Assembly: GCF_017114865.1 (NCBI RefSeq)
Contig: NZ_JADEYH010000021.1
Span: 42,705 to 106,704 of the forward strand
Length of the DNA: 64,000 bases
Origin: Streptomyces verrucosisporus
GTDB lineage: Bacteria; Actinomycetota; Actinomycetes; Streptomycetales; Streptomycetaceae
Direction: 5' to 3'
Part shown: one piece after another, positions 1 to 9,710 of the stretch
How the letters are laid out: every line of letters begins with the position of its first letter
How positions within the stretch are numbered: position 1 is the first letter of the stretch
The notes under the pieces: model-generated
The model's input: only the letters and a program-made list of their open reading frames with translations
What the model was told of the DNA's origin: nothing
Databases searched by the model: none
Made by a program: the position numbers and the translations under genes

Positions 1-594
1 CATCGTCCACGCCGAGCAGCGGTAGGAGACACCGAAGACGACGGCTCCGGCGGCCGTGCCGACGGCCGTGGCGGCCAGTTCCCCGCCTGCCGCCCCCAGT
101 GCCCGGGCCGTGAGCAGCGAGACGGCCAACAGCGCCGCCACCAGTGCGGCGCTCCGCCCGGCGGACAGCACCAGCGGCAGCGGCCCGGCCAGGAACATCA
201 GCAGCCAGACCACGGGCGGCAGCGCCTGGGACGCCGGCAGCTCACCGGTGCCGATCAGGGCGAGGACGGCGGCGATCCCGGCGGCGGTGAGGGCCACATA
301 GGCCGCCGCCGGCCGTACGGGCCGCTCCCCCGTGCCCAGGTAGTACCGCAGACCGGCCCGGGACAGCAGCAGATGGCAGACGGTGTGGGCGGTGAACAGC
401 ACCCCCAGTACGAGAGCCGCCCAGGCGGCCGGCCCCTCCGCCTGCGCGACGATCCAGGCGAGCAGCGCCACCCCCTCGAAGAGGGCGAAGCTGTAGATCG
501 TGTACCGGGTGTACTGGTGGAAGCGGACCGGCCCGCTGGACCGCCGTATCCGTTCCACCCAGCCCGGCGCGCTTCTCTCGGCCGCCACCGTCAC
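1..594 (-). CDS. Sensor histidine kinase, N-terminal membrane part (cut by window edge)
   Basis: The gene runs off the left edge; about 198 codons are visible. They encode a short basic N-terminus followed by roughly six hydrophobic segments separated by short loops, with no kinase motifs yet, so the catalytic part must lie outside the window. The GTG start at 594 was chosen because a GGGGAG box sits five bases upstream; it begins 17 bp after the permease stop. Position at the end of an ABC-2 exporter operon is typical of actinobacterial two-component kinases that control such exporters, which is why I call it a kinase; from the visible part alone it could also be another multi-pass membrane protein. 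Confidence 0.6.
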   Translation of the reverse strand, partial: MTVAAERSAPGWVERIRRSSGPVRFHQYTRYTIYSFALFEGVALLAWIVAQAEGPAAWAALVLGVLFTAHTVCHLLLSRAGLRYYLGTGERPVRPAAAYVALTAAGIAAVLALIGTGELPASQALPPVVWLLMFLAGPLPLVLSAGRSAALVAALLAVSLLTARALGAAGGELAATAVGTAAGAVVFGVSYRCSAWTM

Positions 595-610
595 ACTCGC
601 TCCCCACACC

Positions 611-1426
611 TCAGTGACGCGGTTCCCAGCGGAACCACCGCCGTACGGCGAACACCGACACCAGGGCCCAGGCCGCGGCGGCCCCCAGGGCCCGCAGCAC
701 CTCGCCCGGCTCGCCGCCGCCGAGCCAGCCGTACCGCACCAGTTCCACCACCGGCGTCATCGGCAGCAGCCGCAGGACGTCGGCCAGCCGCTCCGGCATG
801 GCCTCCAGGGGAACGAACATCCCCGAGCCGACCAGCGAGACCATCAGCAGCGGCAGCGCGGTGATCTGCGCGCTCTCCGTCGTCCGGGTGATCACGGCCG
901 TCGCGGCGGCCGTCAGCACCATCAGGACGGCGCCCAGCAGCACACCCAGGACCAGCAGGTCCGGCCGGTCCGGCGGTGTCATCTCCAGCAGGGCCGCGCC
1001 CGCCGCGACCAGCACGGCGCACTGCGCCAGCGCCACGGTGACCACCGGCAGCGCCGCGCCGGCCAGGACCTCCCAGTCCCGCAGCTCCCCGGTCCGCAGC
1101 CGCTTGAGGACCAGCTCCTCGCGGCGGGAGACGTAGGCGGGGATGAGATTCAGATAGACGACGAGGATCAGCACCATCGGAATGCCGCTGGTCATCACCA
1201 GATCGGTGGGACTCAGCCCGGTGCCCTCCAGCGGCGCCTGCTCGACCGTGGAGCGCATGAACAGCACCATGGCCAGCGGCATCAGCAGGGCGGTGAACAT
1301 GGCGGTGCGGTTGCGGACGAGCAGCGTCAGCTCCGCCCGGGCCAGCGACCGCAGCCGGCCCAGGGAGGCCGCCGCCCCGCCTGCGACCCCGACGCCCGTC
1401 CCGCTCCCGGTGTCCGTCGCGCTCAT
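611..1426 (-). CDS. ABC-2 type transporter permease
   Basis: A 271-residue membrane protein of ABC-2 type. After a Gly/Ala-rich start (about 25 residues) comes the sequence RAELTLLVRNRTAMF and then about six transmembrane helices; the loop after the second one carries the charged stretch RREELVLKRLRTGELRDWE that is common in drug and antibiotic exporters of this class. It would form the membrane half of an exporter with the ATPase encoded just upstream. Its ATG overlaps the ATPase stop codon by four bases, indicating translational coupling. The substrate cannot be read from sequence. Confidence 0.9.
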   Translation of the reverse strand: MSATDTGSGTGVGVAGGAAASLGRLRSLARAELTLLVRNRTAMFTALLMPLAMVLFMRSTVEQAPLEGTGLSPTDLVMTSGIPMVLILVVYLNLIPAYVSRREELVLKRLRTGELRDWEVLAGAALPVVTVALAQCAVLVAAGAALLEMTPPDRPDLLVLGVLLGAVLMVLTAAATAVITRTTESAQITALPLLMVSLVGSGMFVPLEAMPERLADVLRLLPMTPVVELVRYGWLGGGEPGEVLRALGAAAAWALVSVFAVRRWFRWEPRH

Positions 1427-2400
1427 CGTGCTCCCGCCTTCGCCAGTCGTGCCGTGTCGTCTTCCCCCACCGTGTCCGGGCCGCCCCCGTGGGCGATCTC
1501 CAGGAACGCCTCCTCCAGGGAGGCCGAGCGGGCGTCCAGGCCCGTCAGCTCCACGCCCTCCTGCCGTGCCCACAGCAGGAGTTCGGTCAGCGACTCCTGC
1601 AGCCGGCCGGTGCGGATCTCCACACCCCGCCCGTGCTCGGCGGCCTTCAGCGACAGCGGGAGCCGGGCGGCCGGCACCCCCTCGGGCAGCGTGAAGCGGA
1701 TCCGGGACGGGCGCGAGGCGGTGACCTCGGCAGGCGTGCCGGAGACGACGATCCGCCCCGCCCGCATGATCGCCAGCCGGTCGGCCAGCTCCTCGGCCTC
1801 CTCCAGGTAGTGCGTGGTCAGCACCACGGTCGTACCGCCCTTCCTCAGCTCCCGCACCAGCCGCCAGGTCTCCCGCCGCCCCTCGGCGTCCAGCCCGGTC
1901 GTCGGCTCGTCCAGGAAGAGCACCTCGGGCCGGCCGAGCAGGGCCATGGCCAGGTCCAGCCGCCGCCGCTCGCCGCCGGAGAGCTGCTTGACGCGTACGT
2001 CCGCACGCGGGGCCAGGCCCACCATCTCCAGCGCCTCCGAGGTGGGGCGGGCCCCACTGGTGCAGCCGGCCCACATCCGCGCGGTCTCGGCGACGGTCAG
2101 GTCGGAGGAGAATCCGCCCTCCTGGAGCATCACCCCGATCCGCGGCCGCACCCGGGCACGCTCGCGGTACGGGTCGTGCCCGAGCACACGCACCCGGCCG
2201 CCGCTGGGCTCGGCCATCCCCTCCAGCACCTCGACGGTGGAGGTCTTGCCCGCACCGTTCGTCCCCAGCAGCGCGAACAGTTCGCCGCGCGCCACGGAGA
2301 ACGAGACCCCCCGTACGGCCTCGAAGCCGCCGTCCCCCTTCGCCGGGCCGTAGCGCCGCCGCAGCCCGCTCACCTCGATGACCTGCTCTCCGATCTCCAT
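1423..2400 (-). CDS. ABC transporter ATP-binding protein
   Basis: A 325-residue ATPase of the drug-export (DrrA-like) type. Visible motifs are Walker A GTNGAGKT near residue 48, the signature LSGGERRRLDLAMAL, Walker B VLFLDEPTTGLD and the switch histidine in VLTTHYLEEAEELADR. The C-terminal 90 residues are the extension typical of this subfamily. It is the first gene of an operon with the permease and the kinase downstream. A palindrome at 2444-2463 lies 44-63 bp before its ATG and could be the operator of the operon. Confidence 0.93.
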   Translation of the reverse strand: MEIGEQVIEVSGLRRRYGPAKGDGGFEAVRGVSFSVARGELFALLGTNGAGKTSTVEVLEGMAEPSGGRVRVLGHDPYRERARVRPRIGVMLQEGGFSSDLTVAETARMWAGCTSGARPTSEALEMVGLAPRADVRVKQLSGGERRRLDLAMALLGRPEVLFLDEPTTGLDAEGRRETWRLVRELRKGGTTVVLTTHYLEEAEELADRLAIMRAGRIVVSGTPAEVTASRPSRIRFTLPEGVPAARLPLSLKAAEHGRGVEIRTGRLQESLTELLLWARQEGVELTGLDARSASLEEAFLEIAHGGGPDTVGEDDTARLAKAGAR

Positions 2401-2443
2401 GCCACAAGGGTCGCGCGGGGCCGGGGGCGGAAGCAGTGCGGGC

Positions 2444-2463
2444 TGTCACGAGCGCGCGTGACA
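2444..2463. promoter_or_regulatory. Inverted repeat upstream of the ABC operon
   Basis: TGTCACG and CGTGACA form 7-bp perfect arms with a 6-bp spacer. The repeat lies in the promoter region of the ABC transporter operon, so it is a candidate operator, perhaps for the response regulator partner of the kinase. That role is inferred from position only. Confidence 0.4.
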
Positions 2464-2522
2464 AATGTCAACCGGCCGCGGGACAGGGGGAGATGAGGGG
2501 ATGTGACATGAAGCACACGAAT

Positions 2523-2552
2523 AAGGCCCCGGTCCTGGGGGACCGGGGCCTT
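2523..2552 (-). terminator. Hairpin terminator after the tRNA-Gly genes
   Basis: Perfect 12-bp stem (2523-2534 with 2541-2552) and a 6-base loop, lying 8 bp beyond the 3' end of tRNA-Gly(GCC). The stem is flanked by AA/TT, but there is no long U tract, as is usual in Streptomyces. Confidence 0.7.
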
Positions 2553-2559
2553 CTCCCTG

Positions 2560-2632
2560 AGCGGACGACGAGGCTCGAACTCGCGACCTCAACCTTGGCA
2601 AGGTTGCGCTCTACCAACTGAGCTACGTCCGC
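2560..2632 (-). tRNA. tRNA-Gly (anticodon GCC)
   Basis: 73-nt cloverleaf: acceptor GCGGACG/CGTCCGC, D arm with the normal AGTTGGTA loop, anticodon loop CTTGCCAAG reading GCC, and a normal T loop TTCGAGC. The discriminator base is U, as expected for bacterial tRNA-Gly. CCA is not encoded. Confidence 0.95.
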
Positions 2633-2706
2633 GTGCGACCTCCCGGCTCTCACCGAGCGGCGCGCCTTCACTCTACCGGATCCCGGAGACCCAGTGGAGT
2701 GAGCGG

Positions 2707-2778
2707 AGCGGGTGACAGGAATCGCACACTGCGCCTCCCTCTTGGAAAGAGGGCGCTCTACTACTGAGCTACACCCGC
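2707..2778 (-). tRNA. tRNA-Gly (anticodon TCC), atypical D and T arms
   Basis: 72-nt cloverleaf with acceptor GCGGGTG/CACCCGC, anticodon stem CCCTC/GAGGG and loop TTTCCAA reading TCC, and discriminator U. The core is abnormal. The D loop is AGTAGTA, so G18 is replaced by A. The T loop is TGCGATT, so the invariant U55 is replaced by G. The T stem GCAG(T)G/CCTGT closes only if one T is bulged. The usual G18-U55 contact is therefore missing while G19-C56 is kept. It may be a glycine tRNA specialised away from translation or a decaying copy. Confidence 0.8.
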
Positions 2779-2879
2779 GTGACCACCTTGGTTCCGGCCG
2801 TTTCCGGCCGCCCCCGGCGGTGTGCTCCAGACTCTAGCCGATCACCCGGGGTTCCTGGCAAGTCGGCCCGGGGACGGGC

Positions 2880-3233
2880 TCAGCGCGACTCCTCGCCCCC
2901 GGCACCGGAGGCGGCTGCGTGGGCCTCGTCGAAGGCCTCGTAGACCTTCTTGGGGATGCGGCCGCGAGGCGGCACCTCGAAGCCGTGCGACCGGGCCCAG
3001 GCCCGCACCGCGGACGGGTCCGGCGCGACGGAGGTGTGCTGGAAGGTCTTCCCGGACCTGGCGCGCTTGCGGCCGGCCCGCACATAGGGGGCGAGACCCA
3101 TGCGCAGTTTCTTCGCGTTCTCGCGGTTGAGATCGATCTCGTACGACTTGCCGTCGAGGCCGAAGGCGACCGTTTCCGATGCTTCCCCGCCGTCGATGTC
3201 GTCGGAGAGTGTGACCACCACACGCTGTGCCAC
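2880..3233 (-). CDS. lsrL: Lsr2-family nucleoid-associated protein (LsrL-like)
   Basis: A 117-residue H-NS-like xenogeneic silencer. The N-terminal half (AQRVVVTLSDDIDGGEA and on) is the Lsr2 oligomerisation domain; the C-terminal half has the helix-turn-helix core with the AT-hook-like RGRIP motif that inserts into the minor groove of AT-rich DNA. The GTG at 3233 was chosen because the Lsr2 domain starts there and an AAAGGA box lies about ten bases upstream. Streptomycetes have two Lsr2 paralogues; I believe the one next to purS is the minor one, LsrL, which is the basis of the symbol. It is divergent from purS. Confidence 0.85.
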   Translation of the reverse strand: MAQRVVVTLSDDIDGGEASETVAFGLDGKSYEIDLNRENAKKLRMGLAPYVRAGRKRARSGKTFQHTSVAPDPSAVRAWARSHGFEVPPRGRIPKKVYEAFDEAHAAASGAGGEESR

Positions 3234-3567
3234 GGATATCGGTCCTTTCGGGAGGATCGTATGCGGAAACACTTCGAAACCACTTCCTGACGTGCGGTGA
3301 TATCGGTGTTCCCGGCGATCGGTGTCAATGCCCTTTCCTTTGTACAGCGGCAGGCATTGTCTGGTGAAGCGGATGAATTGCCGCCCGCGTGTCATGCCGC
3401 GAACGCGACTTTACTTTTCCGGCGCCGATTCGTGCAGTGCTTCCCGGTGTTTTCCGGGGCGCCGATACCCGACCGTGACCGGGGCGGCCCGTATCTACGC
3501 GAGTAGAATTTTCCGCCGGGTACGCTGAAGCGGCAGCCTCCAGCACCAACACCCACCGGGAGTACCT
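3234..3567. other. Divergent intergenic region lsrL / purS
   Basis: 334 bp without a gene. Its middle is less GC-rich than its surroundings. Near purS a TACGCT hexamer at 3521-3526 is a plausible -10 element, but no convincing -35 is seen. A GGGAG ribosome-binding site lies five bases before the purS GTG. No riboswitch or clear operator was recognised. Confidence 0.5.
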
Positions 3568-3834
3568 GTGGCTCGCGTCGTAGTCGACGTCATGCTCAAG
3601 CCGGAGATCCTCGACCCCCAGGGCCAGGCGGTTCAGCGTGCGCTGCCCCGGCTGGGCTACGAGGGCATCTCGGACGTCCGCCAGGGCAAGCGCTTCGAGC
3701 TCGAGGTGGAGGGTCCGGTCGACGACGACGCCCTCGCCCGTATCCACCAGCTCGCCGAGACGTTCCTCGCCAACACCGTGATCGAGGACTTCACCGTGCG
3801 CGTCGAGGAGCGCGAAGAGGTGACCCCCGCATGA
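3568..3834 (+). CDS. purS: Phosphoribosylformylglycinamidine synthase subunit PurS
   Basis: An 88-residue protein of the PurS family (VDVMLKPEILDPQGQAVQ near the start). It is the small structural subunit of the three-part FGAM synthase that converts FGAR, glutamine and ATP to FGAM in purine synthesis; it bridges PurL and PurQ and helps channel ammonia. The length is typical. The GTG start follows GGGAG. Its stop overlaps the purQ ATG by four bases, the first link in a purS-purQ-purL operon. Confidence 0.96.
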   Translation: MARVVVDVMLKPEILDPQGQAVQRALPRLGYEGISDVRQGKRFELEVEGPVDDDALARIHQLAETFLANTVIEDFTVRVEEREEVTPA

Positions 3835-4504
3835 CGACCCGCATCGGAGTCGTCACCTTCCCCGGCTCCCTCGACGACGTGGACGCCCGGCGCGCCATCA
3901 GCCTCGCCGGCGCCGAGCCGGTCGCCCTGTGGCACCGCGACAGGAGCCTGCACCAGGTGGACGCCGTCGTCCTCCCCGGCGGCTTCTCCTACGGCGACTA
4001 CCTGCGCTGCGGCGCCATCGCCCGTTTCTCGCCGGTGATGGAGACGGTCGTCGAGCAGGCCCGCGCCGGCCTGCCGGTGCTCGGCATCTGCAACGGCTTC
4101 CAGGTCCTGTGCGAGTCGCACCTGCTGCCCGGCGCGCTGACCCGCAACGACCACCTCCACTTCGTCTGCCGCGACCAGCGGCTGCGCGTGGAGAACGCGG
4201 ACACCGCCTGGACCTCCGACTACACCGAGGGGCAGGAGATCACCGTCCCGCTCAAGAACGGCGAGGGCGGCTACGTCGCCGACGAGCGCACCCTGGACGA
4301 GCTGGAGGCGACCGGCCGGGTCGTCTTCCGCTACCTGGACGTCAACCCCAACGGCTCCCGCCGCGACATCGCCGGCATCACCAACGAGGCGGGCAACGTC
4401 GTCGGCCTCATGCCCCACCCCGAGCACGCCGTCGAGGCCCTGACCGGGCCCACCACCGACGGGCTGGGATTCTTCACCTCGGTTCTGAAGAAGCTGGTCA
4501 CCTC

Positions 4505-4508
<4 letters not shown>
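3831..4508 (+). CDS. purQ: Phosphoribosylformylglycinamidine synthase subunit PurQ (glutaminase)
   Basis: A 225-residue class I glutamine amidotransferase. The catalytic cysteine is in VLGICNGFQVL (near residue 86) and the His/Glu pair in MPHPEHAVE near the C-terminus. It releases ammonia from glutamine for the PurL reaction. Length and motifs are complete. It overlaps purS at its start and purL at its end, each by an ATGA junction. Confidence 0.97.
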
Positions 4509-6754
<2,246 letters not shown>

Positions 6755-6782
6755 CGCCCGCGACGGCGGCCGTACGACGGCC

Positions 6783-6823
6783 GCCGTGCCCCGCCGCCCG
6801 GGACACGGGCGGCGGGGCACGGC
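6783..6823 (+). terminator. Terminator after purL
   Basis: Perfect 18-bp stem (6783-6800 with 6806-6823) and a 5-base loop, 29 bp after the purL stop. A shorter GGCCGT-type inverted repeat precedes it. Its symmetry would also stop transcription arriving from the remnant on the other strand. Confidence 0.85.
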
Positions 6824-7483
6824 ATCGGTGGTGGCCAGCCACAGCCGGAAGAGCACGCCGTCCACGTCGGGATCCTCGTGCCAGGACCACCAGACGTCAC
6901 GCAGCCGGGGAAGGATGAGGCCCCCGGGCACAACCTGGGAAAGCCACGGACGCGGAATCTCCCGGACGGAGCAGGTGGCCACGATGCGGTCGTACGGCGC
7001 ACGCTCCGGACACCCTTCGGCTCCATCGCCGGTGACGACGCGCGGCTCCACGCCGGCGACCTTCAGGTTCCTCACCGCTTGGTCGGCCAGGGCCGGGTCC
7101 ACTTCCACGGTGGTCACCGGGTCCGGCCCGAGCCGATGGGCCGGAAGAGCGGCGTTCCATCCGGTCCCCGTTCCCACCTCCAGCACCCGCTCCGTGCCGT
7201 ACGGCTTCGCCATGTGGAGCAGGCGCACAACGATGGACGGGGCGGAGGCGGAGCATGACGCCCAGCGGTCGCCGTCGCCCGGATCGGCTCCATCGTTGAC
7301 CTGTGTCACCACGGGCTCGTCCGCGTAGGCAGCGCCGAGCCGGACGTCCGGAGCCTCACCGCGCTCGTACGGCATGAGGTCGTCCCCCAGCCACACCTTC
7401 TCGGGAAGAAACAGATGGCGGGGGACTCCTTCAACCGCTGCCCGCCACTCGGGAGCCAGGGGAAACGGTGACGTCTCGTCCAA
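6824..7483 (-). pseudogene. Truncated protein-L-isoaspartate O-methyltransferase-like gene
   Basis: From a TTG at 7483 the frame reads an SAM methyltransferase of the PCMT type: VLEVGTGTGWNAALPAHRLG (the SAM-binding glycine motif), a later TTVEVDPALADQA and VVTGDGAEG. After PGGLILPRL near residue 190 the expected C-terminal domain is missing; the frame jumps to a tryptophan-rich stretch, then runs without a stop into the purL terminator and antisense through purL. Members of this family that I know are near 380 residues. It therefore looks like a gene that lost its 3' half. No good ribosome-binding site is seen. Confidence 0.7.
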
Positions 7484-7700
7484 CTGCCGGTGGCCCGCGC
7501 CCGTGCGGGCCCCTCACGGGGAGGAGATGTGCGCGAAGCGCACATCTCCTCCAACCGCCGAGTGCGAGCGCGGCGAGCGGCCACAGCCACCAGACGGCAG
7601 GGCTGATGATCAGCGACACGACGAGGAGGACACCGGGGCTGGCCTTCACGGTCAGGCAGGCGCAGCCCAGCGGGTCGGGCGCTCGCTCGGTCTTCGTCAC
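7431..7700 (-). CDS. Possible small membrane protein, probably remnant
   Basis: 89 codons from an ATG at 7700. The first 50 residues are protein-like, with one long hydrophobic segment (VLLVVSLIISPAVWWLWPLA) after a short polar start. The rest reads through a perfect 15-bp hairpin (7520-7552) and overlaps the start of the methyltransferase remnant in another frame, which is not natural for a working gene. I do not recognise a family. It may be the front part of a small membrane gene whose end was lost. Confidence 0.35.
   Translation of the reverse strand: MTKTERAPDPLGCACLTVKASPGVLLVVSLIISPAVWWLWPLAALALGGWRRCALRAHLLPVRGPHGRGPPAVGRDVTVSPGSRVAGSG
7520..7552. repeat. Perfect 15-bp inverted repeat, 3-base loop
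   Basis: Arms 7520-7534 and 7538-7552 are fully complementary around the loop GAA. It may be an old terminator of the small membrane gene above, or the scar of a small palindromic mobile element. It lies inside the decayed region between purL and purF. Confidence 0.6.
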
Positions 7701-7862
7701 GCTGCCGGCCTGGTGGAGCGTGTCAGCGGGCGGACGGCCGGCTGAAGGCCGTGTACGAGTCCCGGGTTTACCAGGGGATCGGCCGACAGCAGCCGTTTCC
7801 CGACCCGCCCGTCTTCGCCGCCCTGATGCGCGACCCCCTCAAGGCGACCACCGGGATGTGAC

Positions 7863-8345
7863 CTACGTGGCCGGCGTCCGGTCCACCATGGCCACCCGTA
7901 CATCCCTGATGTCCGCCAGCTCCCCGTTCTCGATCTCCACATCCAGGGGAGCGGTCTCGCCCTTCTTGGACTTGCCCGGGCCGAGCTTGTCCGCCGTCAC
8001 CCCTGTCGAGCCCAGCACGTCACCATCGGCGTCCAGGAACTCCAGTCCGACGAAATAGTTCGCGGCCTCCTCGCCGCTGTTGGTGATCCGGTATTCCACC
8101 ACGTAGGCGTTCTCACCCCACGTGTCGTGGTCCCGCACTCCGGACGCGGTGATCTCCACGTCCCGCCCCGCGCCACCCTCTCCGGCCTCCGCCTCCACAC
8201 CGGAGGATCCGGCCGCCTCCGCCGACTCCTCCGCCGTGGCAGCGGGGGCCTTCTCCGTGTCGGTGGAGTCCCCGGAGTCGGAGCAAGCGGTCAGTCCTCC
8301 CACCGCAGCAACCACCGAAGCCGCGACCAGCCCGATCTTTCGCAT
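7863..8345 (-). CDS. Secreted lipoprotein with DUF4352-like domain
   Basis: A 160-residue lipoprotein. The N-terminus MRKIGLVAASVVAAVGGLTAC is a type II signal peptide with lipobox LTAC (Cys 21). A Ser/Thr/Glu/Ala-rich linker of about 45 residues follows, then an Ig-like beta domain (VEITASGVRDHDTW ... VEYRITNSGEEAANYFVGLEFLDADG) resembling DUF4352/FxLYD proteins. It would be anchored on the outside of the membrane; the role is unknown. A good AGAGAGGAC box precedes the ATG. It is the only intact gene in the stretch 6.8-9.7 kb. Confidence 0.85.
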   Translation of the reverse strand: MRKIGLVAASVVAAVGGLTACSDSGDSTDTEKAPAATAEESAEAAGSSGVEAEAGEGGAGRDVEITASGVRDHDTWGENAYVVEYRITNSGEEAANYFVGLEFLDADGDVLGSTGVTADKLGPGKSKKGETAPLDVEIENGELADIRDVRVAMVDRTPAT

Positions 8346-8689
8346 GATGTCCTCTCTGGTGATCATTGCGGTATCAGGAGCGTAGTGGCACCGCTGACTC
8401 CTCCGCCGCCCAAACCACCGATTCCACTCAGACACCATCCGCTTATCGACCACGGGGTTGCTCTGGTCGAACAGGGTTCCTGATCGGGTGATCGCGCGAG
8501 AGTCAGCGCATGACAGCAGGGCCTCTTGGTAGCTCGGGGGTGCGAACCAAACCAAGCGCCAGGAGGCCCTGTTGCCGCAGTCTTTCGCGCTCGCGTGCGT
8601 GGAGTCCAACCCGTCGTCCCCATCGTGTGACTGCCTCGCGCACAGGTTCGGCAACGCGGCGAACCCGCCATCGCGCCCCGCTCCGGCTC

Positions 8690-8875
8690 CGCTACTGACG
8701 AAGACGGCTCGGCCAGCACCTCGGCCATCGTCGCCCGGGCATCCACCAGCCGCTGAAGCGAGCGTTCCGCATCCCCGAGCGCGGCCTGCACCCGCTCGGC
8801 CTCCTCCCGCAACCCCGCGATCTCTTCCCGGACCCTTTTCTCCCGGGCCTCCAGCAGACCAAGCACCGACGGCAC
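8690..8875 (-). pseudogene. Truncated coiled-coil protein gene
   Basis: From a GTG at 8875, preceded by GGAGG at a good distance, about 60 codons read a charged helix: SVLGLLEAREKRVREEIAGLR and on to ARATMAEVLAEP. I recall similar small coiled-coil proteins next to actinobacterial transposases, which I cannot check here. The reading frame loses its protein character near AEPERGAMAG at about 8690, where the inverted-repeat scrap begins, so an insertion or deletion seems to have removed the 3' end. Function unknown. Confidence 0.5.
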
Positions 8876-9160
8876 CAGCCACCTCCACGAGCCAGACGAG
8901 CGGACGAACCACACCCATCTCTCCCGTCCCTGAACGGAGTTCATGCCCACCCACCCCGAACCAACCGACCACGTTCGGAAAGCGGATGGCGTCTCAGCCC
9001 TCGCACCCGGCACAGGCGAAACACCGCCCCGGCGGCGTATGAGGCGTCCCTTCGGAGCGGTTCCTCGAAGTCTGGCCGCGCATACGGCGCTGAGCTTGTC
9101 GTTTGACCTCGTCTGTCACCCGGCCTGCTGATCTGTGGTTCTTCCCGCGACAGCGGAGGC

Positions 9161-9212
9161 GGCCGTTCTCCAGGCTTCGAGATGTCGAGTCACGAAGCAC
9201 GAGAGAACGGCC
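9161..9212. repeat. Compound hairpin in IS scrap region
   Basis: 10-bp perfect outer arms (9161-9170 with 9203-9212) enclose a second stem GCTTCG/CGAAGC. It probably belongs to the end of a lost insertion sequence or is a terminator carried with it. Confidence 0.45.
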
Positions 9213-9271
9213 GCTGTGTATGAGTCTCCCGGTCCACACGCCCGCGGGCGAGGCGTTCGACACCGGCGGAC

Positions 9272-9355
9272 GTGGAGCACTGGTGGCAGGCCTTCCTCCG
9301 CGGATTCGACCTTGAGCACACCTTCCGGCTCATGAAACAGACCCTCGGCTGGCCG
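9272..9355 (+). pseudogene. C-terminal fragment of a DDE transposase
   Basis: About 28 codons read VEHWWQAFLRGFDLEHTFR followed by LMKQTLGW, the conserved segment holding the catalytic glutamate of a DDE transposase family common in Streptomyces. Both the upstream catalytic part and the downstream end are missing; after residue 28 the frame continues into unrelated low-complexity sequence. It is a dead remnant. Confidence 0.75.
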
Positions 9356-9496
9356 GCCCGATCGGGGGCCGGCCGCCCGGGCCGCCGGCCCCGGCGTCCG
9401 TTCCGAGCCGGGCATCGCCCGGCTGCTTCTGAGACGACACCGGCGACGATTTCCACGCCGGTCCACGTCGGTCTGCCGCTGCCGGATGCCGTACCG

Positions 9497-9640
9497 GTGG
9501 GCGGATGCGCTCACTGCGACCGGTACGAACGCGACCGGGACCGGGCGCGGGCAGCCGGGGACCGGTCGGCGGAGTCCGATGCGCACGTGCTGTGGCGGTG
9601 GCACAGTCTCCGCGCCCATGGGTGGAGCCGGTCCGTATGA
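9497..9640 (+). CDS. Small CxxC protein or gene end (uncertain)
   Basis: About 47 codons ending in TGA at 9640 read CAHCDRYERDRDRARAAGD followed by a polar helix and a WRWH segment. The CxxC plus acidic/basic helix resembles short zinc-ribbon-like Streptomyces proteins I have seen next to regulators, but the frame is open upstream back to the transposase fragment and no clear start or ribosome-binding site marks it. It could be the 3' end of a gene whose front was lost in the IS rearrangements. Confidence 0.3.
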   Translation: MGGCAHCDRYERDRDRARAAGDRSAESDAHVLWRWHSLRAHGWSRSV

Positions 9641-9710
9641 GCGTCGGCCGAGCCGCCCCGACCGGTGGGTAACCGCCTGTTCCGGCCACGCGGCGTTCTA
9701 CTCTGACGCC

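Larger units (their letters stand above)
8500..9355. mobile_element. Insertion-sequence graveyard
   Basis: Several scraps lie together. At 8517-8529 and 8559-8571 there is a 13-bp inverted repeat with one mismatch. At 8690-8875 there is a truncated coiled-coil gene. At 9161-9212 a long hairpin is present. At 9272-9355 there is the end of a DDE transposase. No complete transposase, paired terminal repeats or target duplication can be traced, so these are several old insertions rather than one active element. Confidence 0.6.

Noticed and set aside
2500..2800. Integrated element at the tRNA-Gly genes
   Set aside because: No integrase or partial tRNA duplicate is seen in the flanks.
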